Source: Humitalea rosea
Lineage (GTDB): Bacteria > Pseudomonadota > Alphaproteobacteria > Acetobacterales > Acetobacteraceae
Assembly (NCBI RefSeq): GCF_003253705.1
Contig: NZ_QKYU01000001.1
Coordinates: 62,001 to 126,000 of the forward strand
Reading direction: 5' to 3'
DNA: 64,000 nucleotides
The notes below the pieces were generated by a model. That model saw nothing but the letters and a program-made list of their open reading frames with translations, was not told the DNA's origin and made no database searches. Shown here one piece after another: positions 34,763 to 43,431 of this stretch (within the stretch, counting starts at the first letter, position 1; the number at the start of each line of letters is the position of its first letter). A program made the translations under genes and the position numbers.

Positions 34763-35308
34763 ATGTCCGGCGCCTCGGAGGATCCCGCCCGGAACACGCC
34801 GCCCCAAACGCCGCCAGGGGCCGGGGCCGATCCGACGATGGAGGACATCCTGGCCTCCATCCGGCGCATCCTGAACGAGGATGAGACGGCGACGACGCCC
34901 GCCCCCGGCGAGCCGGGCCAGCCGCCGCTGGTGCCGCCCGCGCTGGGGCCGCCCGTACTGGGGCCGCTGGCCCTGACCGAGGATATGCTGGTCGCCAAGG
35001 AGCAGCCCGCGCCCCGGCCGCAGCCTGAGCCCCAGCCGGCCCCCCAGCCGGCAACCGTCACCACCACCGCCGATCTGGTGGCCCCCGCGGTCGCCGCCGC
35101 CGCCGCCGCCGCGGTCGGCAGCCTCGTGCGCGCCGTGGTGGCCGAGCGTCATGCCTCGGTCAGCCGTGGCGGCCCCTCGATCGAGGATGTGGTGCGCGAG
35201 GAAATCCGCCCCCTGCTGAAGGCCTGGCTGGACGAGCATCTGCCGCCCATGGTCGAGCGCCTGGTGCGGGCCGAGATCGAGCGCGTGGTCGGCCGCTCGC
35301 TGCCCTGA
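34763..35308 (+). CDS. popZ: PopZ-like polar organizing protein (DUF2497)
   Basis: A 181-residue acidic, proline-rich protein. The short N-terminal helix TMEDILASIRRILNEDE and the C-terminal helices PSIEDVVREEIRPLLKAWLDEHLPPMVERLVRAEIERVVGR are the two conserved parts of PopZ. The middle is a low-complexity P/A/E linker, followed by an alanine-rich helix. In Caulobacter PopZ self-assembles at the cell poles and anchors the chromosome origin and polarity factors. It begins 2 bp after the tolC-like stop and precedes valS, an order recurrent in alphaproteobacteria. Confidence 0.88.
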   Translation: MSGASEDPARNTPPQTPPGAGADPTMEDILASIRRILNEDETATTPAPGEPGQPPLVPPALGPPVLGPLALTEDMLVAKEQPAPRPQPEPQPAPQPATVTTTADLVAPAVAAAAAAAVGSLVRAVVAERHASVSRGGPSIEDVVREEIRPLLKAWLDEHLPPMVERLVRAEIERVVGRSLP

Positions 35309-35366
35309 GCCTTGCCGGTGCGCGCGGGACTTGACGCGCGCGCGGAGGAGCCACAGGGATGCGGCC

Positions 35367-38087
35367 ATGACCTCCCCGATCTCTGACACGCCGCTCGACA
35401 AATCCTTCACGCCCGCCGCTTTCGAGACGCGGCTCTACGAGGCCTGGGAGGGGTCCGGCGCCTTCTCCGCCGATCCGGCGAGCAACGCCAAGCCCTTCAC
35501 CATCATGATCCCGCCGCCCAACGTCACGGGCAGCCTTCATATCGGCCATGCGCTGGACAATACGATCCAGGACATTCTGGTGCGCTGGCGCCGGATGCAG
35601 GGGCGGGACGCGCTGTGGCAGCCGGGCACCGACCATGCCGGGATCGCGACCCAGATGGTCGTCGAGCGCCTGCTGGCCTCCGAAGGGCTGGATCGCCGTG
35701 CGATCGGGCGCGAGGCCTTCCTCGGCCATGTCTGGGAATGGAAGCAGAAGTCGGGCGGCACCATCACGCGGCAATTGCGCCGCCTCGGCGCCTCGCTCGA
35801 TTGGCCGCGCGAACGCTTCACCATGGATGCCGGCCTGTCCGAGGCGGTGCGCGAGGTCTTCGTCACCCTCTACCGCCAGGGGCTGCTCTATCGCGACCGC
35901 CGGCTGGTGAACTGGGACCCGCGCTTCCAGACCGCGGTCAGCGACCTTGAGGTCGAGAGCCGGGAGACCAAGGGCCACCTGTGGTATCTGCGCTACCCGG
36001 TCGAGGGGATGGAGGGCCGCTTCATCACCGTCGCCACCACCCGTCCGGAAACCATGCTCGGCGATACCGCCGTCGCGGTGCATCCAGAGGACCCGCGCTA
36101 TGCCGACCTCGCCGGCCGCCGCGCCATCCTGCCGCTGACCGGGCGCCGCATCCCCATCGTCGCCGATGCCTATTCCGACCCGGAGAAGGGCACGGGTGCT
36201 GTGAAGATCACCCCCGCGCATGACTTCAATGATTTCGAGGTCGGCCGCCGCCATGGGCTGCCGATGCCGACGGTGCTGGATCCCGAGGGCCATATCTACC
36301 TCGCCGAGATCTCCGCCGAGCTTGCGACCATCCCCGGCATCGCCGACCCCGCCTTCGTCGAAGGGCTGGAGGGCCAGGACCGTTTCGCCGCCCGCACCGC
36401 GATCGTGGAGGAGCTGGAGCGCCTCGGCTTCCTGGAGAAGATCGAGCCGCATGTGAACCAGGTGCCGCATGGCGACCGCTCCGGCGTGCCGATCGAGCCG
36501 CGGCTGACCCTGCAATGGTATTGTGACGCCGCGACGCTCGCCAAGCCCGCGGTCGAGGCGGTCGAGAGCGGCCGCACCAGATTCGTGCCCCAGCAATGGG
36601 AGAACACCTTCTTCGCCTGGATGCGCGACATCCAGCCCTGGTGCGTCTCGCGCCAGCTCTGGTGGGGGCATCAGATCCCGGCCTGGTACGCGCCCGATGG
36701 CCGCGTCTTCGTCGAACGCACCGAGGCGGAGGCGCTCGCCGCCGCCCGCGCGCATTATGGGCGGGAGGTCGTGCTGATCCGCGACCCGGATGTGCTCGAC
36801 ACCTGGTTCAGCAGCGCGCTCTGGCCCTTCAGCACCCTCGGCTGGCCCCAAAAGACCCCCGAAGTCGCGCGCTACTACCCGACCGATGTGCTGGTCACGG
36901 GTTTCGACATCATCTTCTTCTGGGTCGCCCGGATGATGATGATGGGCTGCCACTTCATGGGCGATGTGCCGTTCCGCACCGTCTACATCCATGGCCTCGT
37001 CCGCGACGAGAAGGGCCAGAAGATGAGCAAGTCCAAGGGGAACGTCATGGATCCCCTGGAGCTGGTCGATGCCTATGGCGCCGATGCGCTGCGCTTCACC
37101 ATCGCGGCGCTGACCGGGCCGGGGCGGGATGTGAAGCTCGGGCGCAAGCGGGTCGAGGACCAGCGCGCCTTCTGCACCAAGATCTGGAACGCCGCGCGCT
37201 TCCTGGAGATGAACGGCGTCGCCCCCGACGCGGCCTTCGACCCGGCGGCGGCGACCACGCCGCTGGCGCGCTGGCTGCTCGATGCCGGCAACCGCGCGGT
37301 CGCCGAGGCCAATGCCGCGCTGGAGATCTTCCGCTTCGATGATTACGCCCGCGTCGCGGAAAAATTCGTCCGCGGTACCTATTGCGACTGGTTCCTGGAA
37401 TTCGCCAAGCCGGTGTTCCTCGGCGAGGACGGGCCGGAGAAGGATGAGATCAAGGGTGTCGCCCAGCATGCCTTCGGCACCATCCTGAAGCTGCTGCACC
37501 CCGTCATGCCCTTCATGACCGAGGAGCTTTGGGACCGTTTCGGCTATGGCCCCGAAGGCTCGCTGATCCGCACCACCTGGCCCGAGGCCGTCACCGTGCG
37601 CAATGCCGCCGCCGCGCGGGATGAGCTGGACTGGGTCGTGCTGCTCATCAGCGAGGTCCGCGGCCTGCGCGCCGAGATGAACGTGCCCCCCAGCATCAAG
37701 GTGCCGCTGCTGCTGCAGGATGCGGCGCCGGCAACCCTGGCGCGCGGCAAAACCTGGATCGAGGCGATCTCGCGCATGGCACGCGCCACCGAGGTTGTGG
37801 CGCTGGAAGGCGATGCCCCTCACGGCGTCGCTCAGGTCACGGTGGCCGAGGCCACGGTGATGCTGCCGCTGGCCGATGTCATCGACCTTGGCGCCGAACG
37901 CGCCCGGCTGGTCCGCGAACAGGCCAAGGCCGAGGACGAAGCCGAGCGGGTGCGGAAGAAGCTCTCGAATTCGGAATTCGTCTCCCGCGCCAAGGAGGAG
38001 GTGGTGGAGGAGAACCGCGACCGCCTGGCGGCGCATGAGGCGGAGGCGGCGCGGCTGGCGGCGGCGATCGCGCGGATTGCGCGGTAG
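35367..38087 (+). CDS. valS: Valyl-tRNA synthetase
   Basis: Class I aminoacyl-tRNA synthetase of 906 residues that charges tRNA-Val. The HIGH motif is at 58-61 (GSLHIGHAL) and KMSKS at 552-556 (GQKMSKSKGN). The CP1 editing domain contains TTRPETMLGDTAVAVHP, and the catalytic tail has VLDTWFSSALWPFSTLGWP. A C-terminal coiled-coil arm (about the last 65 residues, rich in E, A and R) is typical of ValRS. The start at 35367 follows a GGAGG-like site (GCGGAGGAGCCACAGGG); a start 12 codons earlier is less likely. Confidence 0.97.
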   Translation: MTSPISDTPLDKSFTPAAFETRLYEAWEGSGAFSADPASNAKPFTIMIPPPNVTGSLHIGHALDNTIQDILVRWRRMQGRDALWQPGTDHAGIATQMVVERLLASEGLDRRAIGREAFLGHVWEWKQKSGGTITRQLRRLGASLDWPRERFTMDAGLSEAVREVFVTLYRQGLLYRDRRLVNWDPRFQTAVSDLEVESRETKGHLWYLRYPVEGMEGRFITVATTRPETMLGDTAVAVHPEDPRYADLAGRRAILPLTGRRIPIVADAYSDPEKGTGAVKITPAHDFNDFEVGRRHGLPMPTVLDPEGHIYLAEISAELATIPGIADPAFVEGLEGQDRFAARTAIVEELERLGFLEKIEPHVNQVPHGDRSGVPIEPRLTLQWYCDAATLAKPAVEAVESGRTRFVPQQWENTFFAWMRDIQPWCVSRQLWWGHQIPAWYAPDGRVFVERTEAEALAAARAHYGREVVLIRDPDVLDTWFSSALWPFSTLGWPQKTPEVARYYPTDVLVTGFDIIFFWVARMMMMGCHFMGDVPFRTVYIHGLVRDEKGQKMSKSKGNVMDPLELVDAYGADALRFTIAALTGPGRDVKLGRKRVEDQRAFCTKIWNAARFLEMNGVAPDAAFDPAAATTPLARWLLDAGNRAVAEANAALEIFRFDDYARVAEKFVRGTYCDWFLEFAKPVFLGEDGPEKDEIKGVAQHAFGTILKLLHPVMPFMTEELWDRFGYGPEGSLIRTTWPEAVTVRNAAAARDELDWVVLLISEVRGLRAEMNVPPSIKVPLLLQDAAPATLARGKTWIEAISRMARATEVVALEGDAPHGVAQVTVAEATVMLPLADVIDLGAERARLVREQAKAEDEAERVRKKLSNSEFVSRAKEEVVEENRDRLAAHEAEAARLAAAIARIAR

Positions 38088-38091
38088 CACA

Positions 38092-38140
38092 TCGAGGGGC
38101 TCGCCCCTCGAGCACCCCAGCAGAAACACGGTGTTTCTGC
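38092..38140. terminator. Two adjacent perfect hairpins between convergent valS and the SRPBCC gene
   Basis: TCGAGGGG-CTCG-CCCCTCGA (38092-38111) is followed by GCAGAAACAC-G-GTGTTTCTGC (38120-38140), both with perfect stems of 8 and 10 bp. They lie between the stops of two convergent genes. They could serve as a bidirectional terminator, or be copies of a genome-dispersed palindromic repeat. Neither has a long T-run. Confidence 0.65.
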
Positions 38141-38158
38141 ACTTCCCCCAGCGGCCGC

Positions 38159-38626
38159 CTATTCCACCAGGCGGGCCAGTTGCTCGATGACGGTGCCCCA
38201 GCCATCGAAGAAACCCATCTCACGATGCGCGTCGCGATCGGCGCTGCTGGCGTGCATCACCAGCGCCGCGTAATCCGTGCCCAGCGGATGCTCGGTCAGG
38301 GTGATGATCGCGGTCATGAAGGGCTTGGCGGCGGGCCGCCAGCCGCCCAGCAGCGCATCGGTGAAGACCAGGCGCTCCAGCGGGTCCACGGCCAGGAAAC
38401 AGCCGGCCACATGCGGCATGAACGCCCCGCCCTCCTCGCTCATATGGGTGACGAAGGCGCCGCCGGGGCGCAGATCCATTTGGCGGACCTTGCAGCGCGC
38501 GGGGGCCGGCAGCCACCATTGCTCGAAGCGCTCGGGGATGGTCCAGGCCGCCCAGACGGCGGCACGCGGCGCCTTGATGAGGCGCGATATCGTCAGGTCG
38601 AGGTCCGGGTTTGGGCCAGGGATCAT
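38159..38626 (-). CDS. SRPBCC (AHSA1-like) domain protein
   Basis: A 155-residue START/Bet v1-like protein of the activator of Hsp90 ATPase 1-like group. The opening LTISRLIKAPRAAVWAAWTIPERFEQWWLPAPARC is typical, as are LRPGGAFVTHM and the C-terminal MGFFDGWGTVIEQLARLV helix. Such proteins bind hydrophobic ligands and are commonly encoded with an ArsR repressor, as here: its ATG overlaps the ArsR stop by 4 bp. Ligand unknown. Confidence 0.9.
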   Translation of the reverse strand: MIPGPNPDLDLTISRLIKAPRAAVWAAWTIPERFEQWWLPAPARCKVRQMDLRPGGAFVTHMSEEGGAFMPHVAGCFLAVDPLERLVFTDALLGGWRPAAKPFMTAIITLTEHPLGTDYAALVMHASSADRDAHREMGFFDGWGTVIEQLARLVE

Positions 38627-38961
38627 CTTGGCTGGTCCTTGGTCTGGATGACGAAATGCTCAAGCCGGTCGGTGCGCCCCTCCCAGAGCGCGCGCTGCTC
38701 GGAGAGCCAAGCCTGCACGGTGACGAAGGCGCGCGTCTCGATGGCGCAGGTCCGCACCCGGCCTTCCTTGTGAGTCCGAATCCAGCCGCTCTCCTCCAGC
38801 AGATGGATGTGTTTCATGAAGGAGGGCAGGGCCATGCCGAAGGGCCTGGCCAGTTCGCTGATGCTGGCGGGGCCCTGGCCGAGCCGGCCGAGCACCGCCC
38901 GGCGCGTGGGGTCGGCCAGAGCCTGAAAGACGCCGTCGAGCTGCGCGTGATACTGTTCCAT
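38623..38961 (-). CDS. ArsR-family transcriptional regulator
   Basis: A 112-residue winged-helix repressor: LDGVFQALADPTRRAVLGRLGQGPASISELARPFGMALPSFMKHIHLLEESGWIRTHKEGRVRTC (read in parts). No metal-binding cysteine pair of the ArsR/SmtB sensor type is present, so it probably senses something other than metal. The ATG at 38961 was preferred; a TTG five codons upstream is possible. A GGCTAAGT direct repeat lies in its upstream region (38964-38971 and 38997-39004). It forms a translationally coupled pair with the SRPBCC gene. Confidence 0.9.
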   Translation of the reverse strand: MEQYHAQLDGVFQALADPTRRAVLGRLGQGPASISELARPFGMALPSFMKHIHLLEESGWIRTHKEGRVRTCAIETRAFVTVQAWLSEQRALWEGRTDRLEHFVIQTKDQPR

Positions 38962-39040
38962 AAGGCTAAGTATCAAGCCGGAACACTGAGCGCAACGGCT
39001 AAGTGATCCCAGCGCCGCGCTCTGCTAGCCTGCTGCCATC

Positions 39041-39718
39041 ATGCGCTGGCTTCTCGTGCTCCTCCTCCTCTCCGGCGCCGTGGCGGTCGGGCTGCGGTAT
39101 CTGCCCCCCGCATGGGACCCGCGCGCCCCGCTCGACCTCACCGCACCGCCCAACCTGCTGACGCCGCTGAAGCTCGCCTGGCTCCGGCAGAGCCCCGCCG
39201 CCTGCCGCGCCGCCTTCGCGCGCTCGGGGATCGCGTTCACGCCGCTGCCGGACCGGGCGTCGGATGCTGGCTGCGCGCTGGAGAACACGCTGCGCCTGCC
39301 GCAGACCCCGCGCGGCATCCCCGCCGATCCCACCGTCACCTGCCCCCTGGCCGCCGCCTGGGTGCTGTTCGAGCGCAACAGCCTGCAACCCGCCGCATCG
39401 GCGCATCTGGGCAGCGGAGTCGCCGCCATCCGCCATTTCGGCACCTATGCCTGCCGCAACGTGAACCACGCCACCGCCGGCCGCCGCAGCCAGCACGCGA
39501 CGGCCAATGCCATCGATGTCGCGGCGTTCGTGCTGCGCGACGGGCGGGAGGTGTCGGTGCTGCGGGACTGGGGCGGGCAGGGGGATCGCGCCGCCTTCCT
39601 GCGCGCGGTGCGTGACGGCGCCTGCCGCTGGTTCGGGGCGGTGCTGGGGCCTGACCACAACGCCGCGCACCGCAACCATTTCCACCTCGACATGGGCCGA
39701 TGGCAGGCATGCCGGTGA
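39041..39718 (+). CDS. Extensin-like (DUF882/VanY-type) envelope protein
   Basis: A 225-residue exported or membrane-anchored protein: N-terminal hydrophobic segment MRWLLVLLLLSGAVAVGLRY, then an extensin-like C-terminal domain of the LAS metallopeptidase type. Putative zinc-site residues lie in SQHATANAIDVAAFVLRDGRE and RNHFHLDMG. Paired cysteines (ACRAAF, GCALEN, TCPLAA, YACRN, ACRWF) suggest disulfides in the periplasm. Relatives are thought to act on peptidoglycan or remain unassigned; catalysis is not proven. Confidence 0.82.
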   Translation: MRWLLVLLLLSGAVAVGLRYLPPAWDPRAPLDLTAPPNLLTPLKLAWLRQSPAACRAAFARSGIAFTPLPDRASDAGCALENTLRLPQTPRGIPADPTVTCPLAAAWVLFERNSLQPAASAHLGSGVAAIRHFGTYACRNVNHATAGRRSQHATANAIDVAAFVLRDGREVSVLRDWGGQGDRAAFLRAVRDGACRWFGAVLGPDHNAAHRNHFHLDMGRWQACR

Positions 39719-39820
39719 GCCCGGCTTGCGGGCGCACCGGGGGAGGGGCAAAACCGGATGCATGAGGGGGAGCCGTCCATGGCGACGGGCTCCCGTCAGT
39801 TGAGCAGGGAACGCCAGACA

Positions 39821-41539
39821 ATGACCGCTTGGGACAAGTCCCGCATGCCGTCGCGCCACGTCACCGTGGGGCCCGAGCGCGCGCCGCATCGCTCCTACTA
39901 CTACGCCATGGGCATGACGGAGGAGGAGATCGCGCAGCCGCTGGTGGGTGTGGCCACCTGCTGGAACGAGGCAGCGCCGTGCAACATCGCGCTCTCCCGC
40001 CAGGCGCAGAGCGTGAAGAAGGGCGTGATCGAGGGTCTCGGCTCGCCCCGCGAATTCACCACCATCACGGTCACCGATGGCATCGCCATGGGCCACCAGG
40101 GGATGAAGTCCTCGCTGGCCAGCCGGGATGCGATCGCCGACACCGTGGAACTCACGATGCGCGGGCATTGCTATGATGCGCTGGTCGGGCTCGCGGGCTG
40201 CGACAAGTCGCTGCCCGGTATGATGATGGCGATGCTGCGGCTGAACGTGCCGAGCGTGTTCATGTATGGCGGCTCGATCCTGCCCGGCACCTTCAAGGGC
40301 CATGACGTCACCGTCGTCGATGTGTTCGAGGCCGTGGGCCAGCACGCCGCCGGCAAGATGTCGGACGAGGACCTGCACGAGCTGGAATGCGTCGCCTGCC
40401 CCTCGGCCGGTGCCTGCGGCGGCCAGTTCACCGCCAACACCATGGCGACGGTCTCCGAGGCGATCGGCTTGGCACTGCCGAATTCCGCCGGCGCCCCCGC
40501 GCCGTATGAGGACCGCGACCGCTGGGCCGTGGCCTCCGGCAAGGCGGTGATGGAGCTGCTGAAGAAGAACATCCGCCCGCGCGACATCGTCACGCTGAAG
40601 TCGCTGGAGAATGCCGCGATCATCGTCGGCGCCACCGGCGGTTCGACCAATGCAGCACTGCATCTGCCGGCGATGGCGCATGAGGCGGGGATCAAGTTCA
40701 CCTTGCAGGATGTCGCCGACATCATGCGCCGCAGCCCCTATATCGCCGACCTGAAGCCGGGCGGAAAATACGTCGCCTTCGACGTGTTCAAGGTCGGCGG
40801 CATTCCGGTGATCGTGAGGGCGCTTCTGGATGCCGGGTTGCTGCATGGCGATTGCCTGACCGTCACCGGCAAGTCCCTCGCCGAGAACCATCGCGACGTG
40901 ATCTTCCCGAAGGACCAGGACGTGATCCGCCCGGTCTCGGATGCGATCACCGCGACCGGCGGCGTGGTCGGGCTGAAGGGCAACCTCGCCCCCGACGGCG
41001 CCATCGTGAAGGTCGCCGGCATGGTCGAGCAGCGCTTCGAGGGCACCGCGCTCTGCTTCGACTGCGAGGAGGATGCCTTCGCCGCCGTCGATGCCCGCGC
41101 CTACAAGGCCGGTGACGTCATCATCATCCGCTACGAGGGGCCCAAGGGCGGTCCCGGCATGCGGGAAATGCTCTCCACCACCGCGGCCATCTATGGCCAG
41201 GGCATGGGTGGTGAGGTCGCGCTGATCACCGATGGCCGCTTCTCCGGTGCCACGCGCGGCTTCTGCGTCGGGCATGTCGGGCCGGAGGCCGCGGTCGGCG
41301 GCCCGATCGCGCTGCTGAAGGATGGCGACAAGATCGTCATCGACGCGGTCGCCGGCACCATCGACATGCTGGTGTCGGATGAGGAGATGGCCGCGCGCCG
41401 CGCCGCCTGGACCCCGCGCAAGACCGACTACAACTCCGGCGCCTTGTGGAAATACGCCCAGCTCGTCGGCCCCGCCTTCCAGGGCGCGGTGACGCATCCG
41501 GGTGCCGAGGCGGAGACCCATGTCTACGCCGATATCTGA
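39821..41539 (+). CDS. ilvD: Dihydroxy-acid dehydratase (IlvD/Edd family)
   Basis: A 572-residue iron-sulfur dehydratase that makes the 2-oxo acids of valine and isoleucine synthesis. Cluster cysteines are visible in TCWNEAAPCN, GLAGCDKSLPG and CVACPSAGACGGQFTANTM. It also has TVTDGIAMGHQGMKSSLASRD, KPGGKYVAFD, IRYEGPKGGPGMREML and LITDGRFSGATRGFCVGHVGPEA. The start ATG at 39821 follows an AGGGA site. A semialdehyde dehydrogenase follows 48 bp downstream, a pairing also seen where IlvD/Edd enzymes dehydrate sugar acids. The sequence style (VERAPHRS-type opening) favours true DHAD, but a sugar-acid role is not excluded. Confidence 0.87.
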   Translation: MTAWDKSRMPSRHVTVGPERAPHRSYYYAMGMTEEEIAQPLVGVATCWNEAAPCNIALSRQAQSVKKGVIEGLGSPREFTTITVTDGIAMGHQGMKSSLASRDAIADTVELTMRGHCYDALVGLAGCDKSLPGMMMAMLRLNVPSVFMYGGSILPGTFKGHDVTVVDVFEAVGQHAAGKMSDEDLHELECVACPSAGACGGQFTANTMATVSEAIGLALPNSAGAPAPYEDRDRWAVASGKAVMELLKKNIRPRDIVTLKSLENAAIIVGATGGSTNAALHLPAMAHEAGIKFTLQDVADIMRRSPYIADLKPGGKYVAFDVFKVGGIPVIVRALLDAGLLHGDCLTVTGKSLAENHRDVIFPKDQDVIRPVSDAITATGGVVGLKGNLAPDGAIVKVAGMVEQRFEGTALCFDCEEDAFAAVDARAYKAGDVIIIRYEGPKGGPGMREMLSTTAAIYGQGMGGEVALITDGRFSGATRGFCVGHVGPEAAVGGPIALLKDGDKIVIDAVAGTIDMLVSDEEMAARRAAWTPRKTDYNSGALWKYAQLVGPAFQGAVTHPGAEAETHVYADI

Positions 41540-41587
41540 GACATCCGGCCGCTTATCCCAGGCAACAACGAAGGTGGAGAATTCCCC

Positions 41588-43030
41588 ATGCCAGACGGCA
41601 CCTACGGCAATCTGATCAACGGCGAATGGGTCGGCGCGTCGACCATGGTCGACAACATCAACCCCTCGGACACCTCCGATGTAGTGGGCAGCTTCCCGAG
41701 CGGCAGCGCGGATGACGCGAAGGCGGCGATCGCCGCCGCGCGTGCCGCCTTCCCGGCCTGGGCCGCGGCCAGCCCGCAGCTGCGCTTCGACATCCTGGAC
41801 AAGGCCGGCACCGAGGTGCTGGCCCGCAAGGAGGAACTCGGCCGCCTGCTGTCGCGCGAGGAAGGCAAGACCCTGCCCGAGGGCATCGGCGAGGCCGCCC
41901 GCGCCGGGCAGATCCTGAAGTTCTTCGCGGGCGAGACCCTGCGGCTGAACGGCGAGGTCGTCACCTCCGTCCGCCCCGGCGTGCATATCGAGCTGACGCG
42001 GGAGCCGGTTGGCGTGATCGGCATGATCACCCCCTGGAACTTCCCGATCGCCATTCCGGCCTGGAAGATCGCCCCCGCGCTCGCCTACGGCAATTGCGTC
42101 GTCATCAAGCCGGCCGAGCTGGTCCCGGGTTCGGCCTGGGCGCTGGTCGATATCCTGCATCGCGCCGGCCTGCCCAAGGGCGTGCTGAACCTGGTCTGCG
42201 GCAAGGGCAGCATCGTCGGCGATGCCATCGTGAACAGCCCGGATGTGGATGCCGTGACCTTCACGGGCTCGGTCGGCACCGGCCGCGCCATCGCCCAGAA
42301 GTGCGTGGCGCGCGGCGCCAAGGTGCAGCTGGAGATGGGCGGCAAGAATCCGCTGGTCGTGCTGGATGACGCGGATCTCGCGATCGCGGTGGGCTGCGCC
42401 ATCAACGGCGCCTTCTTCTCGACCGGGCAGCGTTGCACCGCCTCCTCCCGCTTCATCGTGACCGAGGGCATCCACGACCGTTTCGTGGCCGCCATGGTCG
42501 AGAAGATGCAGAGCCTGAAGGTGGATAATGCGCTGACGCCGGGCACCGATATCGGCCCGGTGGTCGATGCCTCGCAGTTCAAGCAGGACCTGGACTACAT
42601 CGGGATCGGGCGCGGCGAGGGTGCCACCCTCGCCTTCGGCGGCGAGGTGCTGAACCGCAGCACCCAGGGCTTCTACATGCAGCCCGCGCTGTTCACCGAG
42701 ACCAAGGCGACGATGCGGATCGCGCGCGAGGAAATCTTCGGCCCCGTCGCGAGCGTGCAGAAGGTGAAGGACTACGACGCGGCCCTGGCCGCGGCGAATG
42801 ACACCGAATTCGGCCTCTCGGCCGGCATCTGCACCACCAGCCTCAAGCACGCCCGCCACTTCCAGCGCGCGGCGCAGGCGGGGATGGTGATGGTGAACCT
42901 GCCGACGGCGGGGGTGGACTACCACGTGCCCTTCGGCGGGCGGAAAGGTTCGTCCTACGGCCCGCGCGAGCAGGGGGCCTATGCGCGGGAGTTCTACACC
43001 ATCGTGAAGACGGCTTACGTTCTGCCTTAA
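41588..43030 (+). CDS. NAD(P)-dependent aldehyde dehydrogenase, 2-oxoglutarate semialdehyde dehydrogenase-like
   Basis: An aldehyde dehydrogenase of 480 residues. The oxyanion/cofactor region reads ITPWNFPIAIPAWKIAPALAYGN, the general base lies in LEMGGKNPL, and the catalytic cysteine in FFSTGQRCTASSR. EIFGPVASV and NLPTAGVDYHVPFGGRKGSSYGPREQG are characteristic of the 2-oxoglutarate semialdehyde dehydrogenase subgroup that ends the oxidative pentose and hydroxyproline routes. Exact substrate is uncertain. It is downstream of ilvD on the same strand, and its stop overlaps the stop of the convergent thioesterase gene. Confidence 0.88.
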   Translation: MPDGTYGNLINGEWVGASTMVDNINPSDTSDVVGSFPSGSADDAKAAIAAARAAFPAWAAASPQLRFDILDKAGTEVLARKEELGRLLSREEGKTLPEGIGEAARAGQILKFFAGETLRLNGEVVTSVRPGVHIELTREPVGVIGMITPWNFPIAIPAWKIAPALAYGNCVVIKPAELVPGSAWALVDILHRAGLPKGVLNLVCGKGSIVGDAIVNSPDVDAVTFTGSVGTGRAIAQKCVARGAKVQLEMGGKNPLVVLDDADLAIAVGCAINGAFFSTGQRCTASSRFIVTEGIHDRFVAAMVEKMQSLKVDNALTPGTDIGPVVDASQFKQDLDYIGIGRGEGATLAFGGEVLNRSTQGFYMQPALFTETKATMRIAREEIFGPVASVQKVKDYDAALAAANDTEFGLSAGICTTSLKHARHFQRAAQAGMVMVNLPTAGVDYHVPFGGRKGSSYGPREQGAYAREFYTIVKTAYVLP

Positions 43031-43431
43031 GCGACCACCACCCAGGTGCTGGTGCAATGGCCGCAGGGGGCTTCGGCCCCCTCGGCCCGCAGCCAGACAT
43101 CGGCATAGACCACCCGCGCGCCGCGCCGGACGATGCGTGCCTCGGCCAGCAGCGGGCCGGGGCCGGCGGGCTTGAGGAAGGTGACCGCCAGATGCTGCGT
43201 GCGGGCATTGTCATCCCCGCCCGTGGCGGTCAGGAAGGCCGCCCAGATCGCGACATCGCACAGCCCCATGATCGCGGGGCCGGAGAGCGTGTTGCCCGGC
43301 CGCAGCAGCAAGGGCGCCGGCGGCAGGCGCAGCACCGCCACACCCTCGCCGGCCGAGACCACCTCGATCCCGAACAGGGCCGCCAGCGGCACGCCCTCAT
43401 GCACCCGCGCCTGGATTTCGGCCGGCGTCAC
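43027..43431 (-). CDS. PaaI-like hotdog-fold thioesterase
   Basis: A 134-residue protein from a GTG start that overlaps the hutI stop by 4 bp. It shows the PaaI/hotdog pattern: [22 protein letters not shown], then [30 protein letters not shown] (the central hotdog helix with its catalytic acidic residue), then [39 protein letters not shown]. Members hydrolyse aromatic or fatty acyl-CoA. Why it is coupled to hutI is not obvious; co-expression rather than a pathway link is the safe reading. Its stop overlaps the ALDH stop convergently. Confidence 0.85.
   Translation of the reverse strand: MTPAEIQARVHEGVPLAALFGIEVVSAGEGVAVLRLPPAPLLLRPGNTLSGPAIMGLCDVAIWAAFLTATGGDDNARTQHLAVTFLKPAGPGPLLAEARIVRRGARVVYADVWLRAEGAEAPCGHCTSTWVVVA

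Noticed and set aside
38964-39004. GGCTAAGT direct repeat as the ArsR operator
   Set aside because: ArsR sites are normally inverted repeats and the two copies are 33 bp apart; too weak to list as a feature.
38999-43057. A 1352-codon minus-strand open frame opposite ilvD and the aldehyde dehydrogenase
   Set aside because: It has low-complexity composition and lies antisense to two well-supported enzymes.
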